Shown piece after piece: positions 8,704 to 17,884 of a stretch of 64,000 nt of DNA. A program made the translations under genes and the position numbers. The stretch spans positions 1,054,001 to 1,118,000 of the forward strand of contig NZ_CP006269.1 in NCBI RefSeq assembly GCF_000737535.1, read 5' to 3'. Origin of the DNA: Synechococcus sp. KORDI-100 (GTDB lineage: Bacteria > Cyanobacteriota > Cyanobacteriia > PCC-6307 > Cyanobiaceae). The first letter of the stretch is position 1, and each line of letters starts with the position of its first letter. The notes beneath the pieces were generated by a model. The model was not told where the DNA came from. It saw nothing but the letters and a program-made list of their open reading frames with translations, and made no database searches.

Positions 8704-9816
8704 TCAGCCAACCAGTGTCGGCTGAATTCTTGACAGCATCCTTTCGACGGAGTCGCTGATCAGATGCCAGGGCTGAGGGTGGCAACGATGCTCAATCATG
8801 CGAACGAGATGATCGGCGATGGCGTGCATCCTGAGTTCTTCGTTCAGGGACGTCGGTCGGTAGCGGCATCGCTTGCGTTCCAGGAGCTGCTTGTCGTTTG
8901 GGAAGGCCTTGTCCCAGCGGCACCCCCAGACCTCCTTGGCGAAGCGCTGGTTGTGGGCCTGGAAGTGCGCATAGGTGGAGCGGGCCAGCGGTCGGTTAAA
9001 TCCCCAGAACGAGGGATCGCTCCAGCCTCTCCAGGCTTCCTCCTTGAGGATGATCTTGGAGGAGCCTTCGATACGGCGGTGACTGATGCCCTGCCCCTGG
9101 AGCTTTTGGCTCAGCAAGCGCGACAGCCAGACGCCGCGAATTCCCGGGCTGCGGTTGTAAGAGCGTTGGCTCCCACGTTTCCAGGATTTGTTGGTGGGGA
9201 GGCCGAGTTCCTCTAGAAATTGATCAAAAGGATCCTGATTGTTCTGCCTGAAGGGAATGAATTGAAGCTTCAACCCCTTTTTTCTGGCATTCAGAAGTGG
9301 TTGGAAATGGCTCCAGAAATCGAATAAATCACCTCGTTTCTCAATCTCTCCGCGCTCATGGCTTTCTCCTGGCAGGCGTCCGATGATGGCTGCTTCCAGA
9401 AAATCTTCAAATGTCTGGCTGTGATAAAAACGTCTGAGTGAGTATGTGTATCTTGAGTTGATGTAATCAAGTTGTGTGCGAATGAAAATGACAATCTCGA
9501 GTTCGAAGCCCTTCTTTTGAGCAAGTCGCTGAAGGGTTTTGAGTGTCTTCGGATCGTTTAAGGGAACCGCAAATTGCTCGGCGCTGATCAGTAAATTCTT
9601 GCCTTTATCTTTGTGTGAATTGAGGTGTACTTTAAGCGGATTCCAGTTGCCATTGCAAAGGTCACGGGCGAGCACTTTGAACGTCTTTGACCCCTTTGGA
9701 TAGTCATAGATAAACCCTTGCTCGTTGAGTTTGGTTTGATTCTGAAAAAGACGATCCTGGATATACGTGGAGGCTGTTTTATGCGTGCCGGCGTGAATGA
9801 CGAGTCTCGCTGCCAT
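8704..9816 (-). CDS. Sulfotransferase-like protein
   Basis: 370 residues. The N-terminus MAARLVIHAGTHKTASTYIQ matches the nucleotide-binding loop of PAPS-dependent sulfotransferases (H-x-G-x-x-K-T-A/G-S-T), and LEIVIFIRTQLDYINSRYTY resembles the second 3'-phosphate-binding strand with R-x-x-x-D-x-x-x-S. The remainder is basic and diverged. The likely role is sulfation, or another transfer, onto a polysaccharide or surface glycan, but the substrate is unknown. The ATG at 9816 is preferred to the TTG at 9819. It converges with ychF 24 bp away. Confidence 0.65.
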   Translation of the reverse strand: MAARLVIHAGTHKTASTYIQDRLFQNQTKLNEQGFIYDYPKGSKTFKVLARDLCNGNWNPLKVHLNSHKDKGKNLLISAEQFAVPLNDPKTLKTLQRLAQKKGFELEIVIFIRTQLDYINSRYTYSLRRFYHSQTFEDFLEAAIIGRLPGESHERGEIEKRGDLFDFWSHFQPLLNARKKGLKLQFIPFRQNNQDPFDQFLEELGLPTNKSWKRGSQRSYNRSPGIRGVWLSRLLSQKLQGQGISHRRIEGSSKIILKEEAWRGWSDPSFWGFNRPLARSTYAHFQAHNQRFAKEVWGCRWDKAFPNDKQLLERKRCRYRPTSLNEELRMHAIADHLVRMIEHRCHPQPWHLISDSVERMLSRIQPTLVG

Positions 9817-9961
9817 CAATCCGGTGCTGGTCTGGTTTGTTGAAGCGATTTGTTTAGCACGCTGCCTCGGTGCTTCTCATTCAGTTCGTCCCGGAGGCTG
9901 TCCTTCTGCTCACTGTTGTTTTGCTCGCACTGGTGGCGTCACAGGTAAGGTCGGCCGATCG

Positions 9962-10285
9962 ATGGGTCGAACAGAGATGGTTCGCTGGAATCAGGTGATC
10001 TGGTGCGCCATCGGTTCAGTATCGATGGGCTTGCTTCTGCCTCCCGTTGCCGAGGCTCTGATGTTCACGGTCCGTCCCGGAACGGTGTTTGCCAGCAAGC
10101 CCAGCTACAAGGCGGCCGATCGTCTCTCGATTGAAGCGATCGAGACGATCGTGGAGGGCCCGGCTCTCGAGCAAAAGGACACGTTCTGCCTCTACAACCT
10201 GTTCGATCGTCAGGGCAAGCCTCTATCCCCCGAGCGGGCCTGGATTCCCTGCCACAGCATCGACAAGATGTTCCCGGCTCCCTGA
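9962..10285 (+). CDS. Small exported protein of unknown function
   Basis: 107 residues from ATG 9962, or 102 from ATG 9977. A hydrophobic segment (VIWCAIGSVSMGLLLPPVAEA) looks like a signal peptide. The mature part of about 75 residues has two cysteines (TFCLYNLF and WIPCHSID) that could form a disulfide. No family recognised. Its 3' end overlaps the convergent MFS gene by 63 bp, both ends looking genuinely coded. Confidence 0.6.
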   Translation: MGRTEMVRWNQVIWCAIGSVSMGLLLPPVAEALMFTVRPGTVFASKPSYKAADRLSIEAIETIVEGPALEQKDTFCLYNLFDRQGKPLSPERAWIPCHSIDKMFPAP

Positions 10286-11452
10286 ACTGTCAAAGCGCGG
10301 CCTGAGTTGGTACGCCGTTGGGAGCATGGCCAGACAGGCCACCGCCATGCCCAGCCAGAGCAGGAGGCCGTGACCCTGTTGGTCCAGAAGTGCTCCGCCC
10401 AGCAGGGGAGCAACCACGGCGCTGATGGCGAAGCACTGGGAAAACAACGCCATGGCAAAGCCTCGATGCTGGGGAGGGGTTTCCTCGATCACCGCTTCCG
10501 TCGCTGTCGGCAGAAAAGCGGCCTGAGCAAGAGCCATCGGCAGCAAGGCCAGCACGACCAAGGTGGTTCCAGAGGACGTCAGCGCCGAGACACCAAGCAA
10601 GAGGCAGGCCAGACTGAAGCTGGACAGGCTGAGGCCGAGGCCGAAACCGACGCTGCGCTCTGCCAGCCAGCGTCCGACTGGCCACTGCAGGATCACCAGC
10701 AATGACAGCTGGAGGGCGATGAGCCCGCCGCTGGACGTTTCACTCAGGCCAGGTCGTTCGAGTCCGCCACGCACAAGATCGATCGGTAAGGCGCTCTGTT
10801 CGAGGGAGAGGATTCCAGTCGCCATGATGCTGATCGCAAGCACCGGAAGAAGTGGCAGCAACCACGTTGGCTTGAGGCGCGGTTCCGGGGTCTGTCTCTG
10901 TCGCGCTTCCGCAGTGCTGCTGCGCTCATCCAGCAGAGGGTTCAGGCTGATCAACACCAGGACTGCAATCATGCAGATCGCTTCGACCCCGTAGATCAGT
11001 CGCAGCGTTCCCAGCCAGGCGCAGAGTGAGCCGATCAGGGCGCCAATCCCGAAACCGAGAGCATCAGAACTTCTCACCAGGGCGTATCCCCTTCCGGATG
11101 GCACCGCCCCACAGCTGAGCGGCACCGCCAGTTCAATCGCGGGCCAGTACAGACCGGCTGCTGATCCCAGCAGAATCTCACCAGCGACAAAACCGCCGTA
11201 ACTGTCAGCCCTGAAGAGGGTGATGTCGGCCAGCACGGCCAGGATGGTCGTGAATCTGATCGGCCAGGAACAGGACAAGCCGCGATCGAGAAGGGCTCCG
11301 CTCAGCAGCCGCACAACCGTGCCGACAAGGGCGGAGAGAGCCAGGCCACTGCCGACCTGGCTGGCAGAGAAGTCGATGGCGTGGAAGACCATGGGCGTCA
11401 TGAACACCACGCCTCCGGCACCGATTGAGGCCAGCAACCGGAGCCGTGTCAC
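10223..11452 (-). CDS. Major facilitator superfamily transporter
   Basis: About 409 residues from GTG 11452, the normal size for a 12-helix MFS carrier. Many hydrophobic helices are visible (for example VLALLPMALAQAAFLPTA, LLPLLPVLAISIMATGIL), with a short basic loop GALLDRGL after the second helix and a cytoplasmic central loop rich in R, Q and E (DERSSTAEARQRQTPEPRL). The substrate cannot be told. The frame is open to 11761, but that part overlaps the divergent hydrolase gene and has no membrane character, so the GTG before RLRLLASIGAGGVVF is the better start. Confidence 0.8.
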   Translation of the reverse strand: MTRLRLLASIGAGGVVFMTPMVFHAIDFSASQVGSGLALSALVGTVVRLLSGALLDRGLSCSWPIRFTTILAVLADITLFRADSYGGFVAGEILLGSAAGLYWPAIELAVPLSCGAVPSGRGYALVRSSDALGFGIGALIGSLCAWLGTLRLIYGVEAICMIAVLVLISLNPLLDERSSTAEARQRQTPEPRLKPTWLLPLLPVLAISIMATGILSLEQSALPIDLVRGGLERPGLSETSSGGLIALQLSLLVILQWPVGRWLAERSVGFGLGLSLSSFSLACLLLGVSALTSSGTTLVVLALLPMALAQAAFLPTATEAVIEETPPQHRGFAMALFSQCFAISAVVAPLLGGALLDQQGHGLLLWLGMAVACLAMLPTAYQLRPRFDSSGSREHLVDAVAGNPGPLGG

Positions 11453-11538
11453 ATTCCTCAGGCCTGGTGGAAACTGGTTCCACCACCGCAGAGGCTCGGG
11501 AATTCTTGCGCGGACGCTCAGCAGGACGACAACTGGCA

Positions 11539-13104
11539 ATGGGGCTGCTGAGCAGTCTGCTGGTCCTGAACGCAGGATCGTGGCCGTCCAGGGCAGCTGA
11601 GCGCCTGGAAGTTGAGATCGATGCTGTGGTGCTTCCTGTGAAGGTGAGCGAGCTTGGCGCCTGGGTTCGATCTGGAGGGAGAAGCCGGTCCGAGTTGAAC
11701 ACCTGGCTGAAGCTGCTGGATGAGGACAGCAGGGCTGGTCTGATGCGCCTTCTGGAGGCACCGGTTCTCACCCAACGCAGTCTTGGTCAGCAGATCCTCC
11801 GCAGCTGGGCCGCTGGGCCATTGCTCGATGCTTTGCGTGAGTTGATTCGCGTGGAGGGGAGCCGCCCGGTCAGCAGTGAAGAAGTGCTGGCCACGCTCGA
11901 GGCGTTGCTGCGTCGCCAGAAGATTGTTTCAACGTTGGATCTGCTTGAGGCCCTGCCCAGTGAACGGTTGCGGCTGGATCTCGACGCTCTGGTGTTGGCG
12001 GCTTCCCGCTGGCGCCGGCAGATGGAGCGACATCAGCGACTGACCTCCAATCTGGCGAGCTCGTCGTCGATCAAGTGGCCGCTTGATCGGGAGACCGAGA
12101 CGGCCTCCGGAAGCACCATGAGCACCCTGCGGTTGCCTGCTGCCCACCGGCCCGGGGGACTCAGGGTTCAGCGCTTGATGCCCACGAAACGCCCTGAAAC
12201 ATCCGATGGTGTCTGGGTGCTGCTGATGCCTGGCCTGGGAGGGGACCCCGAGCATTTTCACTGGTTGGCCAGAGCCCTTGTTGAGCAGGGCTGGCCTGTG
12301 GCTGTCCTGGAGCATCCCGGTAGTGATGCCGCCGCAGTTCAAGCGCTTCTGGAGGGACGTCAACCGTTCAGGGGGGCCGAGGCGCTCCGTCAGAGAGTGC
12401 AGGACATGAACGTGGTGATCCGCTCTCAGCGCTCCGGTGCTTTGGCCATCCCCGGTCAAAGGGTGGTCTTGATCGGTCATTCCCTGGGCGCACTCACGGC
12501 GCTTCTGGCCACAGGGATTTCCCCAGCGGATGGGTTGTCCGACCGCTGCAGCGAGGCGCTGGGGGACCTGCCGCTGACCAACCTCTCGTTGCTGCTGCAG
12601 TGTGAGTTGGCGGCAGCAGGCGTCTTGAAGCCCCCGCCTCCGATCCCATCCGTGCAGGCGATCGTGGGCCTCAACAGTTTCGGCAGCCTGATCTGGCCGT
12701 CATCTCGCGCGATCTCCATGAGGCAGCCGTTGCTTCTGATCGGCGGCACGCTCGATCTCATCACGCCGCCGCTCAATGAGCAGCTCGACCTTCTGGATGC
12801 ACTGGGATCTCATCCAGCCAGTCGGGCCGTGATTGTGGAGGGCGCCAGTCACTTCTCTCCCATACGGGTGGAGGGACAACAAGGGGCGGCCAACGCCAAT
12901 GACCTGTTCAAGCTGAGTGAGGAACTGGTCGGCGTCCAGCCCCTGCTGGTTCAGCAGTTGATGATCAGGGAACTGATCACCTTCCTCAGGCAGGTGGAGA
13001 GGTCTGAACCCATGGGAGCGTCAGAGCATCTCCAGGCCGATTCAATTCGATGGCATCGCCTGAACCGCGACGACGCCAGGGGGTTTGTTCAGCAGAGTCA
13101 GTAG
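11539..13104 (+). CDS. Exported alpha/beta hydrolase with DUF1400 N-terminal domain
   Basis: About 521 residues. A signal-like MGLLSSLLVLNAGSWPSRAA is followed by the cyanobacterial DUF1400 region (VVLPVKVSELGAWVRSGG ... LNTWLKLLD), then an alpha/beta hydrolase fold (WVLLMPGLGGDPEHF). The nucleophile elbow is GHSLG, the acid is probably in GGTLDLITPP and the histidine in VEGASHFSP, so the triad looks intact. The likely substrate is an ester or lipid outside the cytoplasm (inference). The start is uncertain: a TTG about 30 bp upstream would add a basic stretch. The gene ends 7 bp inside the convergent permease gene. Confidence 0.8.
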   Translation: MGLLSSLLVLNAGSWPSRAAERLEVEIDAVVLPVKVSELGAWVRSGGRSRSELNTWLKLLDEDSRAGLMRLLEAPVLTQRSLGQQILRSWAAGPLLDALRELIRVEGSRPVSSEEVLATLEALLRRQKIVSTLDLLEALPSERLRLDLDALVLAASRWRRQMERHQRLTSNLASSSSIKWPLDRETETASGSTMSTLRLPAAHRPGGLRVQRLMPTKRPETSDGVWVLLMPGLGGDPEHFHWLARALVEQGWPVAVLEHPGSDAAAVQALLEGRQPFRGAEALRQRVQDMNVVIRSQRSGALAIPGQRVVLIGHSLGALTALLATGISPADGLSDRCSEALGDLPLTNLSLLLQCELAAAGVLKPPPPIPSVQAIVGLNSFGSLIWPSSRAISMRQPLLLIGGTLDLITPPLNEQLDLLDALGSHPASRAVIVEGASHFSPIRVEGQQGAANANDLFKLSEELVGVQPLLVQQLMIRELITFLRQVERSEPMGASEHLQADSIRWHRLNRDDARGFVQQSQ

Positions 13105-14117
13105 CGGATTCTTGGATCGAGTGCGGCCACCAGCAGATCCACAGCAACGCTGACCAGCACCACCAGCGCTGCGATCACCACGACGATCCCCTGAACAACG
13201 GGGTAGTCACGCTGGTTGATCGCTTCCTGCAGGCGCAGGGCAATGCCCGGCCAGGAGAAGGTCACTTCGATCAGCAGGGCGCCGCCAATCAAAGACGCCA
13301 CTGTGATGCCAGCGATGGTGAGGACCGGCAGCAAGGCATTGGGAAGACCGTGACGGAGCACCACCAGTCGCTCGCTCAGGCCACGGCTGCGTGCTGCCTC
13401 GACGTAGTCACTCCTCAGGGTTCGTCGCAGGTTCAGTCGCAGAGCCGTGGTGAAGGTTCCACTCAGCAGCAGGGCGAGTGTTCCGGCCGGAAGGATCAGA
13501 TGGCGAATGGCGCCTCGCAGGGCCAGCCAGTCGGCGCTGCGGATGCTGTCGAAGAGATAGAACCCGCTTCCTTCCGGTGGTAACAGGCTGGGAGGGAATC
13601 GACCTCCCACCGGCAACCATCCAAGGCTGACTGCGAACAGGAGCTGAACCAGCATGGCAACCCAGAACGGTGGCAAGGCGTAGGTTCCGAGTCCGTATAG
13701 GCGGCCTGAGAGATCCAGCTTCCCTTCCGGGCGGGCGATTCCGCTGAAGCCGATGCTCAGGCCGATCACTGCGGCTGCGATCAACGCGATCACACTCAGT
13801 TCCAGGCTGGCTGGCAAGGTGCGCCCGATGATTGTTTGCACCGGCTCTTGGTTGATCAGAGCCTGGCCAAGATCTCCATGGAGGAGACCCCGGAGATAGC
13901 CGAGGTACTGATCCAGCAAAGACTGATCCAGGCCCAGTCGGGCCCGCATGGCAGCCTTGGCCGCTGCCGGAGCCCGGCTGCCCAGCACGGCATCCACGGG
14001 ATCACCCGGGGCCACTCTCAGAAGCAGAAACACCAGCGTGGCGATCAGCCAGAGCATCACGGGAGCGAGCCCGAGCCGCGTGGCGCTGTAGCGGAGAAGC
14101 TCGCGAGCGCGTCCCAT
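13098..14117 (-). CDS. Oligopeptide/dipeptide-type ABC transporter permease (DppB-like)
   Basis: 339 residues, six hydrophobic segments. The N-terminal segment WLIATLVFLLLRVAPGDPVD with the conserved R-x-x-P-G-D-P, and the EAARSRGLSERLVVLRHGLPNALLP cytoplasmic coupling loop, are typical of DppB/OppB permeases. Its ATG overlaps the stop of the binding-protein gene by one base (TGATG), so the two are translationally coupled. Neither a DppC-type second permease nor the ATPases are in the window. Confidence 0.88.
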   Translation of the reverse strand: MGRARELLRYSATRLGLAPVMLWLIATLVFLLLRVAPGDPVDAVLGSRAPAAAKAAMRARLGLDQSLLDQYLGYLRGLLHGDLGQALINQEPVQTIIGRTLPASLELSVIALIAAAVIGLSIGFSGIARPEGKLDLSGRLYGLGTYALPPFWVAMLVQLLFAVSLGWLPVGGRFPPSLLPPEGSGFYLFDSIRSADWLALRGAIRHLILPAGTLALLLSGTFTTALRLNLRRTLRSDYVEAARSRGLSERLVVLRHGLPNALLPVLTIAGITVASLIGGALLIEVTFSWPGIALRLQEAINQRDYPVVQGIVVVIAALVVLVSVAVDLLVAALDPRIRY

Positions 14118-15688
14118 CAGCCGTCTCTTCTGAGCTGGTGCAGAAGAACTCTGCCGCTGCCATCAAATTCAGGCGTGCTCAGGTTGGTTTGCCCCCACGC
14201 TCGTGGTGCTTCAAGCCAGACCGGGATGTAGGCAGATCCTTTTGCCGTCATCTCCTCCACCGTTTGCAACGGTTCCAGGCGTGCCGGACCCCGCAAGGCA
14301 TCGCTGGCCTTCAGTGACTGTTCCAGCCCTGGCGCCGACCAGAAGCTGCCACTGATGGCGGCTTCGCCGTCCTGACAGATGTTCCCTTCCGAGGAGACGC
14401 AGCTCAGCAACGGTGTGAGATAGGCCTCAGGGTCGGGATACTGGCCGCTCCAGTCGAGGATGACCGACTTGTAGGCACCTTTGTCGAGCTGTCGGTAGAT
14501 GGTGGTTGATTCCACCCCATCAAGGTTGAGCACGAGACAGTCGTCGAGGTCGCGCTGGACCTGGGCCTGCCATGTCAGAGCCAGAAGTTTGTCGGCGGGA
14601 ACGTTGGAGCGGAAGGTCAGCGGGATCGTGAGCAACTTGTCGCCGCAGTATCCCGCCTGGCTCAGCAGCCGTCTGGCAGCTTGTGGATCGTGGCTTGGCC
14701 AGCTGGGCTGATCGCCGCCAGGCAGGCCTGGGGGAACGAGGGACCTTAGTGGTGTTCTCAGTCCGTAACTCACGCGTGTGCTGATTTCCTCCCGGTTGAG
14801 GCTGAGGGCCAGAGCGCGGCGCAGGCGTTGGTCCTTCAAGGGCTCGGCGTTGCTGAGCAGGGTGATGTAGCCGATGCCGGTGGCAGGGCCGATCCCCTCA
14901 TGCAAGGCACCGGTCTTAGCCATTTCATGGAGGGCGTGACGCTGGTCTTCGTCAATCGAGGCGGACAGAAGAACATCCACCTCGCCACTGCGCAGGGCTC
15001 CATAGAGGGCTGTGGAGTTACTCAGCGTGATCAGGTCGAGTCCGTCGTTGCTCGGAGGCTGTCCCCAGTAGCGATCAAAGGGTTCCAGCCGTTGCTGGTG
15101 TTCACTGAAACTGGTGAGGCGGTATGGACCGGTGCCGACGAACCGGTCATGCAGGAATCGGTCCTGATGCTCGCTGTAAGCCGTCGGTGAAATCGGCGTC
15201 AGGTTCAGTGAGGTCAGCAGACCTTCCAGGGACGTGGAGCGTCGGTTGAGGTTGAGGCGCAGGGTGTAGGGATCCTCCACCTCGATCGAAGCGATCCTGT
15301 CGCCAACGACATAGCTGAGGGTTCCAATGCTCAGGAATCGGCGCAGGCTGAAGGCCATCGCCTCTGCATTGAAACGGGTGCCGTCGTGGAACAGAACGTC
15401 CCGGCGCAGCGGAATCGTGACGGTGCGTCCATCAGCACTGATCCGGGGCAATGTCGACGCCAGTCGTGGTTCAAGTTGACCGTTGGAATCCAGTGCGTAG
15501 AGAGGATCACCCAGAGCGCTGAGCAACTGGATGGTGCTGCCGCCGTTGGCCTGGGATGGATCGAGTGAGCTGATGCGGCCGGCGGACGCAACAGTCAGGC
15601 GGCTGTCCCAGCGCGGGGCCATGCAGGCGGCCTGGCTGATGCAGAGGCCAATGACGGTCAGGAGGTGGATCCCGGTCCGATGCAGCAC
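14117..15688 (-). CDS. Extracellular solute-binding protein, peptide/nickel family 5
   Basis: 523 residues, GTG start. A signal sequence of about 22 residues ends at SQAAC, which may be a lipoprotein cleavage site, though the residue at -3 (Q) is unusual. LTVASAGRISSLDPSQANGG and RDVLFHDGTRFNAEAMAFSL are family SBP_bac_5 signatures. It would capture peptides or a similar oligomer in the periplasm for the coupled permease. The substrate is not predictable from sequence. Confidence 0.88.
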   Translation of the reverse strand: MLHRTGIHLLTVIGLCISQAACMAPRWDSRLTVASAGRISSLDPSQANGGSTIQLLSALGDPLYALDSNGQLEPRLASTLPRISADGRTVTIPLRRDVLFHDGTRFNAEAMAFSLRRFLSIGTLSYVVGDRIASIEVEDPYTLRLNLNRRSTSLEGLLTSLNLTPISPTAYSEHQDRFLHDRFVGTGPYRLTSFSEHQQRLEPFDRYWGQPPSNDGLDLITLSNSTALYGALRSGEVDVLLSASIDEDQRHALHEMAKTGALHEGIGPATGIGYITLLSNAEPLKDQRLRRALALSLNREEISTRVSYGLRTPLRSLVPPGLPGGDQPSWPSHDPQAARRLLSQAGYCGDKLLTIPLTFRSNVPADKLLALTWQAQVQRDLDDCLVLNLDGVESTTIYRQLDKGAYKSVILDWSGQYPDPEAYLTPLLSCVSSEGNICQDGEAAISGSFWSAPGLEQSLKASDALRGPARLEPLQTVEEMTAKGSAYIPVWLEAPRAWGQTNLSTPEFDGSGRVLLHQLRRDG

Positions 15689-15717
15689 GCCAGTCGTCCG
15701 ATCCGCTCGGCAGCTAT

Positions 15718-15972
15718 TTAACAGCCGATCGTCGAGATCTGGTTGAAGGAGATCTCAAACACGGGTGATCCCTTCGCCTCCAGCGGCCAGCGACGCACCC
15801 AGCAGCGATCGTGCTCTTCATCGACGCCGATCACCTGGTAAGTGTCGTTGTCCACGCTCTTCTGATCATCACCCAGCAGGTTGACACGGTCACCCTGGTT
15901 CACAGTCATGGTGTGCGGATGGTCCGAAAGACTGCAGCCTTGGCTGGCTTCGGTTGTGATGGCGTTCGACAT
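15718..15972 (-). CDS. Small conserved-looking protein, possible SH3-like barrel
   Basis: 84 residues from ATG 15972 (MSNAITTEASQGCSL) or 63 from ATG 15909 (MTVNQGDRVNLLGD). The core VNQGDRVNLL ... YQVIGVDEEHDRCWVRRW is beta-rich, as in short SH3/KOW-like domains. No function is assigned. It sits between the binding-protein gene and hom on the same strand, with separate spacing on both sides. Confidence 0.6.
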   Translation of the reverse strand: MSNAITTEASQGCSLSDHPHTMTVNQGDRVNLLGDDQKSVDNDTYQVIGVDEEHDRCWVRRWPLEAKGSPVFEISFNQISTIGC

Positions 15973-16092
15973 GAACGTTCCGAGCACAGAACGGAAAAAC
16001 CGTTCTGAATTTGAGGAAGATCTTGACACTCTGAAGCATCCACTGGGGTGTTTGCCAGCCCCTGCAGGTGTTGATTGGCTTGTTTTCGCTGT

Positions 16093-17406
16093 TCAGAGGC
16101 AGCCCAGATGGGCCGCAAGGCCGGAAATTTCAGGCATGGATTGAATTTCCTGCAAGGCATCGTCCATTTGTTTCTGGCTCACCTCATGAGTGATCACCAC
16201 GATTTCCGCGCCTGCTTCGGTCGCGTTGAACTGAATGATTGATTGAATTGAAACAACGCGGTCACCGAAGCAGCTGCCGATCCTTCCGATGACACCGGGA
16301 GTATCGCTTGTGTGGAATCGGACATAGTGCTTCTGACGCACCTCTCCAGGATCGACAAGCCTGCATTGACGCCAGCTGTCTGCGGCCAGCAGCGGGTCCA
16401 GGCGGCCAGCGGATTCACTGGCTTGGCGAACCCCAGCAATGTTGAGGATGTCCGCCACCACGGCGGACGCGGTCGGACCTGTCCCCGCACCCGGGCCATA
16501 GAACATCACACGACCGATGGGGTCCCCTTCCACAAGGATGGCGTTGTTCACACCATTGACTCCAGCCAGAGGATGGTCGGTTGGCACCAGGGTGGGTTGA
16601 ACCCGAAGGGACAGGGGCAGGACGTCGGAGGCGTCATCGCCGGACATCCGTTCCGCCACTGCCAGGAGCTTGACGCCATATCCCAATTTGGAGGCGTACT
16701 CCACATCGCGACCCTGCAGCCGGCTGATTCCCTCGGTGGGAACGCCACTTCGATCGATGGCGCCCCCAAAGGCCAGAGCAGCCAGGATCGCGATCTTGTC
16801 GGCAGCATCAAGACCGTCCACATCGGCTGCAGGATCGGCTTCGGCGTAACCGAGACGCTGAGCCTCAGCCAGCACCTCGGCATAGGCCACACCCTCATTG
16901 GCCATCCGCGTGAGGATGTAGTTGGTGGTGCCGTTGATGATTCCGCTGACGCGGTTGATCCGGTTCCCCCCAAGGGACTGTTTCAACGGTTCGATGATCG
17001 GGATGCCGCCCCCGACAGCGGCCTCAATCAGCACATACACGCCGGCAGCTGCTGCGGCATCGGCAATTTCGCGACCGTGACGTGCGATCACCGCCTTGTT
17101 GGCCGTGACGATGGATTTGCCGTTGCCGATGGCTTGCAGGATCAGGCTGCGCGCCGGTTCGATCCCTCCGATGACCTCCACGACCACATCCACACTGGGA
17201 TCATTCACGACGGCCTGAGGATCTGTCGTGAGCAGATCTGCTGGCAGGTCAACCGGCCTTGGTCGCTCGAGGTCGCGGACGGCCACGCGAACCAGATCGA
17301 GGTCTGAGACCAGCGGATGCCGTTCAGCGGGGGACAGCAGGATCGATGCCACGCCACCACCCACCGTGCCCAGGCCAAGCAGCCCTACGCCGATCCTCGA
17401 ACCCAT
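16093..17406 (-). CDS. hom: Homoserine dehydrogenase
   Basis: 437 residues. Reduces aspartate semialdehyde to homoserine for threonine and methionine synthesis. The N-terminal NAD(P)-binding loop is GLLGLGTVGGGVAS. The catalytic region contains NGTTNYILTRM and the signature LGYAEADPAADVDGLDAADK. A C-terminal ACT domain (YVRFHTSDTPGVIGRIG) indicates feedback control by an amino acid, usually threonine. ATG 17406 (MGSRIGVGLLG) was taken rather than the upstream TTG at 17433. It follows sufE by 37 bp on the same strand. Confidence 0.95.
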   Translation of the reverse strand: MGSRIGVGLLGLGTVGGGVASILLSPAERHPLVSDLDLVRVAVRDLERPRPVDLPADLLTTDPQAVVNDPSVDVVVEVIGGIEPARSLILQAIGNGKSIVTANKAVIARHGREIADAAAAAGVYVLIEAAVGGGIPIIEPLKQSLGGNRINRVSGIINGTTNYILTRMANEGVAYAEVLAEAQRLGYAEADPAADVDGLDAADKIAILAALAFGGAIDRSGVPTEGISRLQGRDVEYASKLGYGVKLLAVAERMSGDDASDVLPLSLRVQPTLVPTDHPLAGVNGVNNAILVEGDPIGRVMFYGPGAGTGPTASAVVADILNIAGVRQASESAGRLDPLLAADSWRQCRLVDPGEVRQKHYVRFHTSDTPGVIGRIGSCFGDRVVSIQSIIQFNATEAGAEIVVITHEVSQKQMDDALQEIQSMPEISGLAAHLGCL

Positions 17407-17443
17407 TCCTGCAGTTCCGTCAACACACAACAACCGTCCGACT

Positions 17444-17884
17444 CTATGAATCGGCCGTTGGTTCGGCCTCCAGCGTTCTGGCCTGGTTCTGCATGGTTTT
17501 CAGGATGTTCAGAAAGCCATTGGCACGAGAGGGGGTGAGGCTGGCCTGAAGCCCGGTTGCTGCGATGAAGGCAGGATCAATCGCCTGCACCTCTCGGGGT
17601 GTCAGCCCGTTGAGCCCCTGGATCAAAAGAGCCAGGAGTCCCTTGGTGATCAGGGCATCGGAATCACCTTTCCAATGCATCACGCCGTTGCTCAGATCTC
17701 CCCGCACAAACACCTGTGAGACACAGCCACGCACCTTGATGTCGTCGGTCTGTTGATCCTGCGGCAGCGGATCGAGTTTCTTGGCGAGCCAGAGGACGTA
17801 CTCGTAGCGGCGTTTGGGATCCGCCGTTCCGCCGAGACGCTCCACCATGCGATCGAGGGCCTCACTGCCGGTGCCGGGGGTCAT
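17444..17884 (-). CDS. sufE: SufE-type cysteine desulfuration / Fe-S assembly protein
   Basis: 146 residues. Accepts sulfur from SufS and passes it to the SUF scaffold. The active-site loop VRGCVSQVFV carries the sulfur-accepting cysteine (residue about 54), preceded by RYEYVLWLAKKLDPLP as in SufE proteins. Length is normal. Its start overlaps the stop of the upstream small exported gene by 4 bp (ATGA). Confidence 0.92.
   Translation of the reverse strand: MTPGTGSEALDRMVERLGGTADPKRRYEYVLWLAKKLDPLPQDQQTDDIKVRGCVSQVFVRGDLSNGVMHWKGDSDALITKGLLALLIQGLNGLTPREVQAIDPAFIAATGLQASLTPSRANGFLNILKTMQNQARTLEAEPTADS

Noticed and set aside
8703-8726. Inverted repeat TTCAGCC/GGCTGAA after ychF
   Set aside because: Lies within the end of the sulfotransferase-like coding region and has no T tract, so a terminator is not supported.
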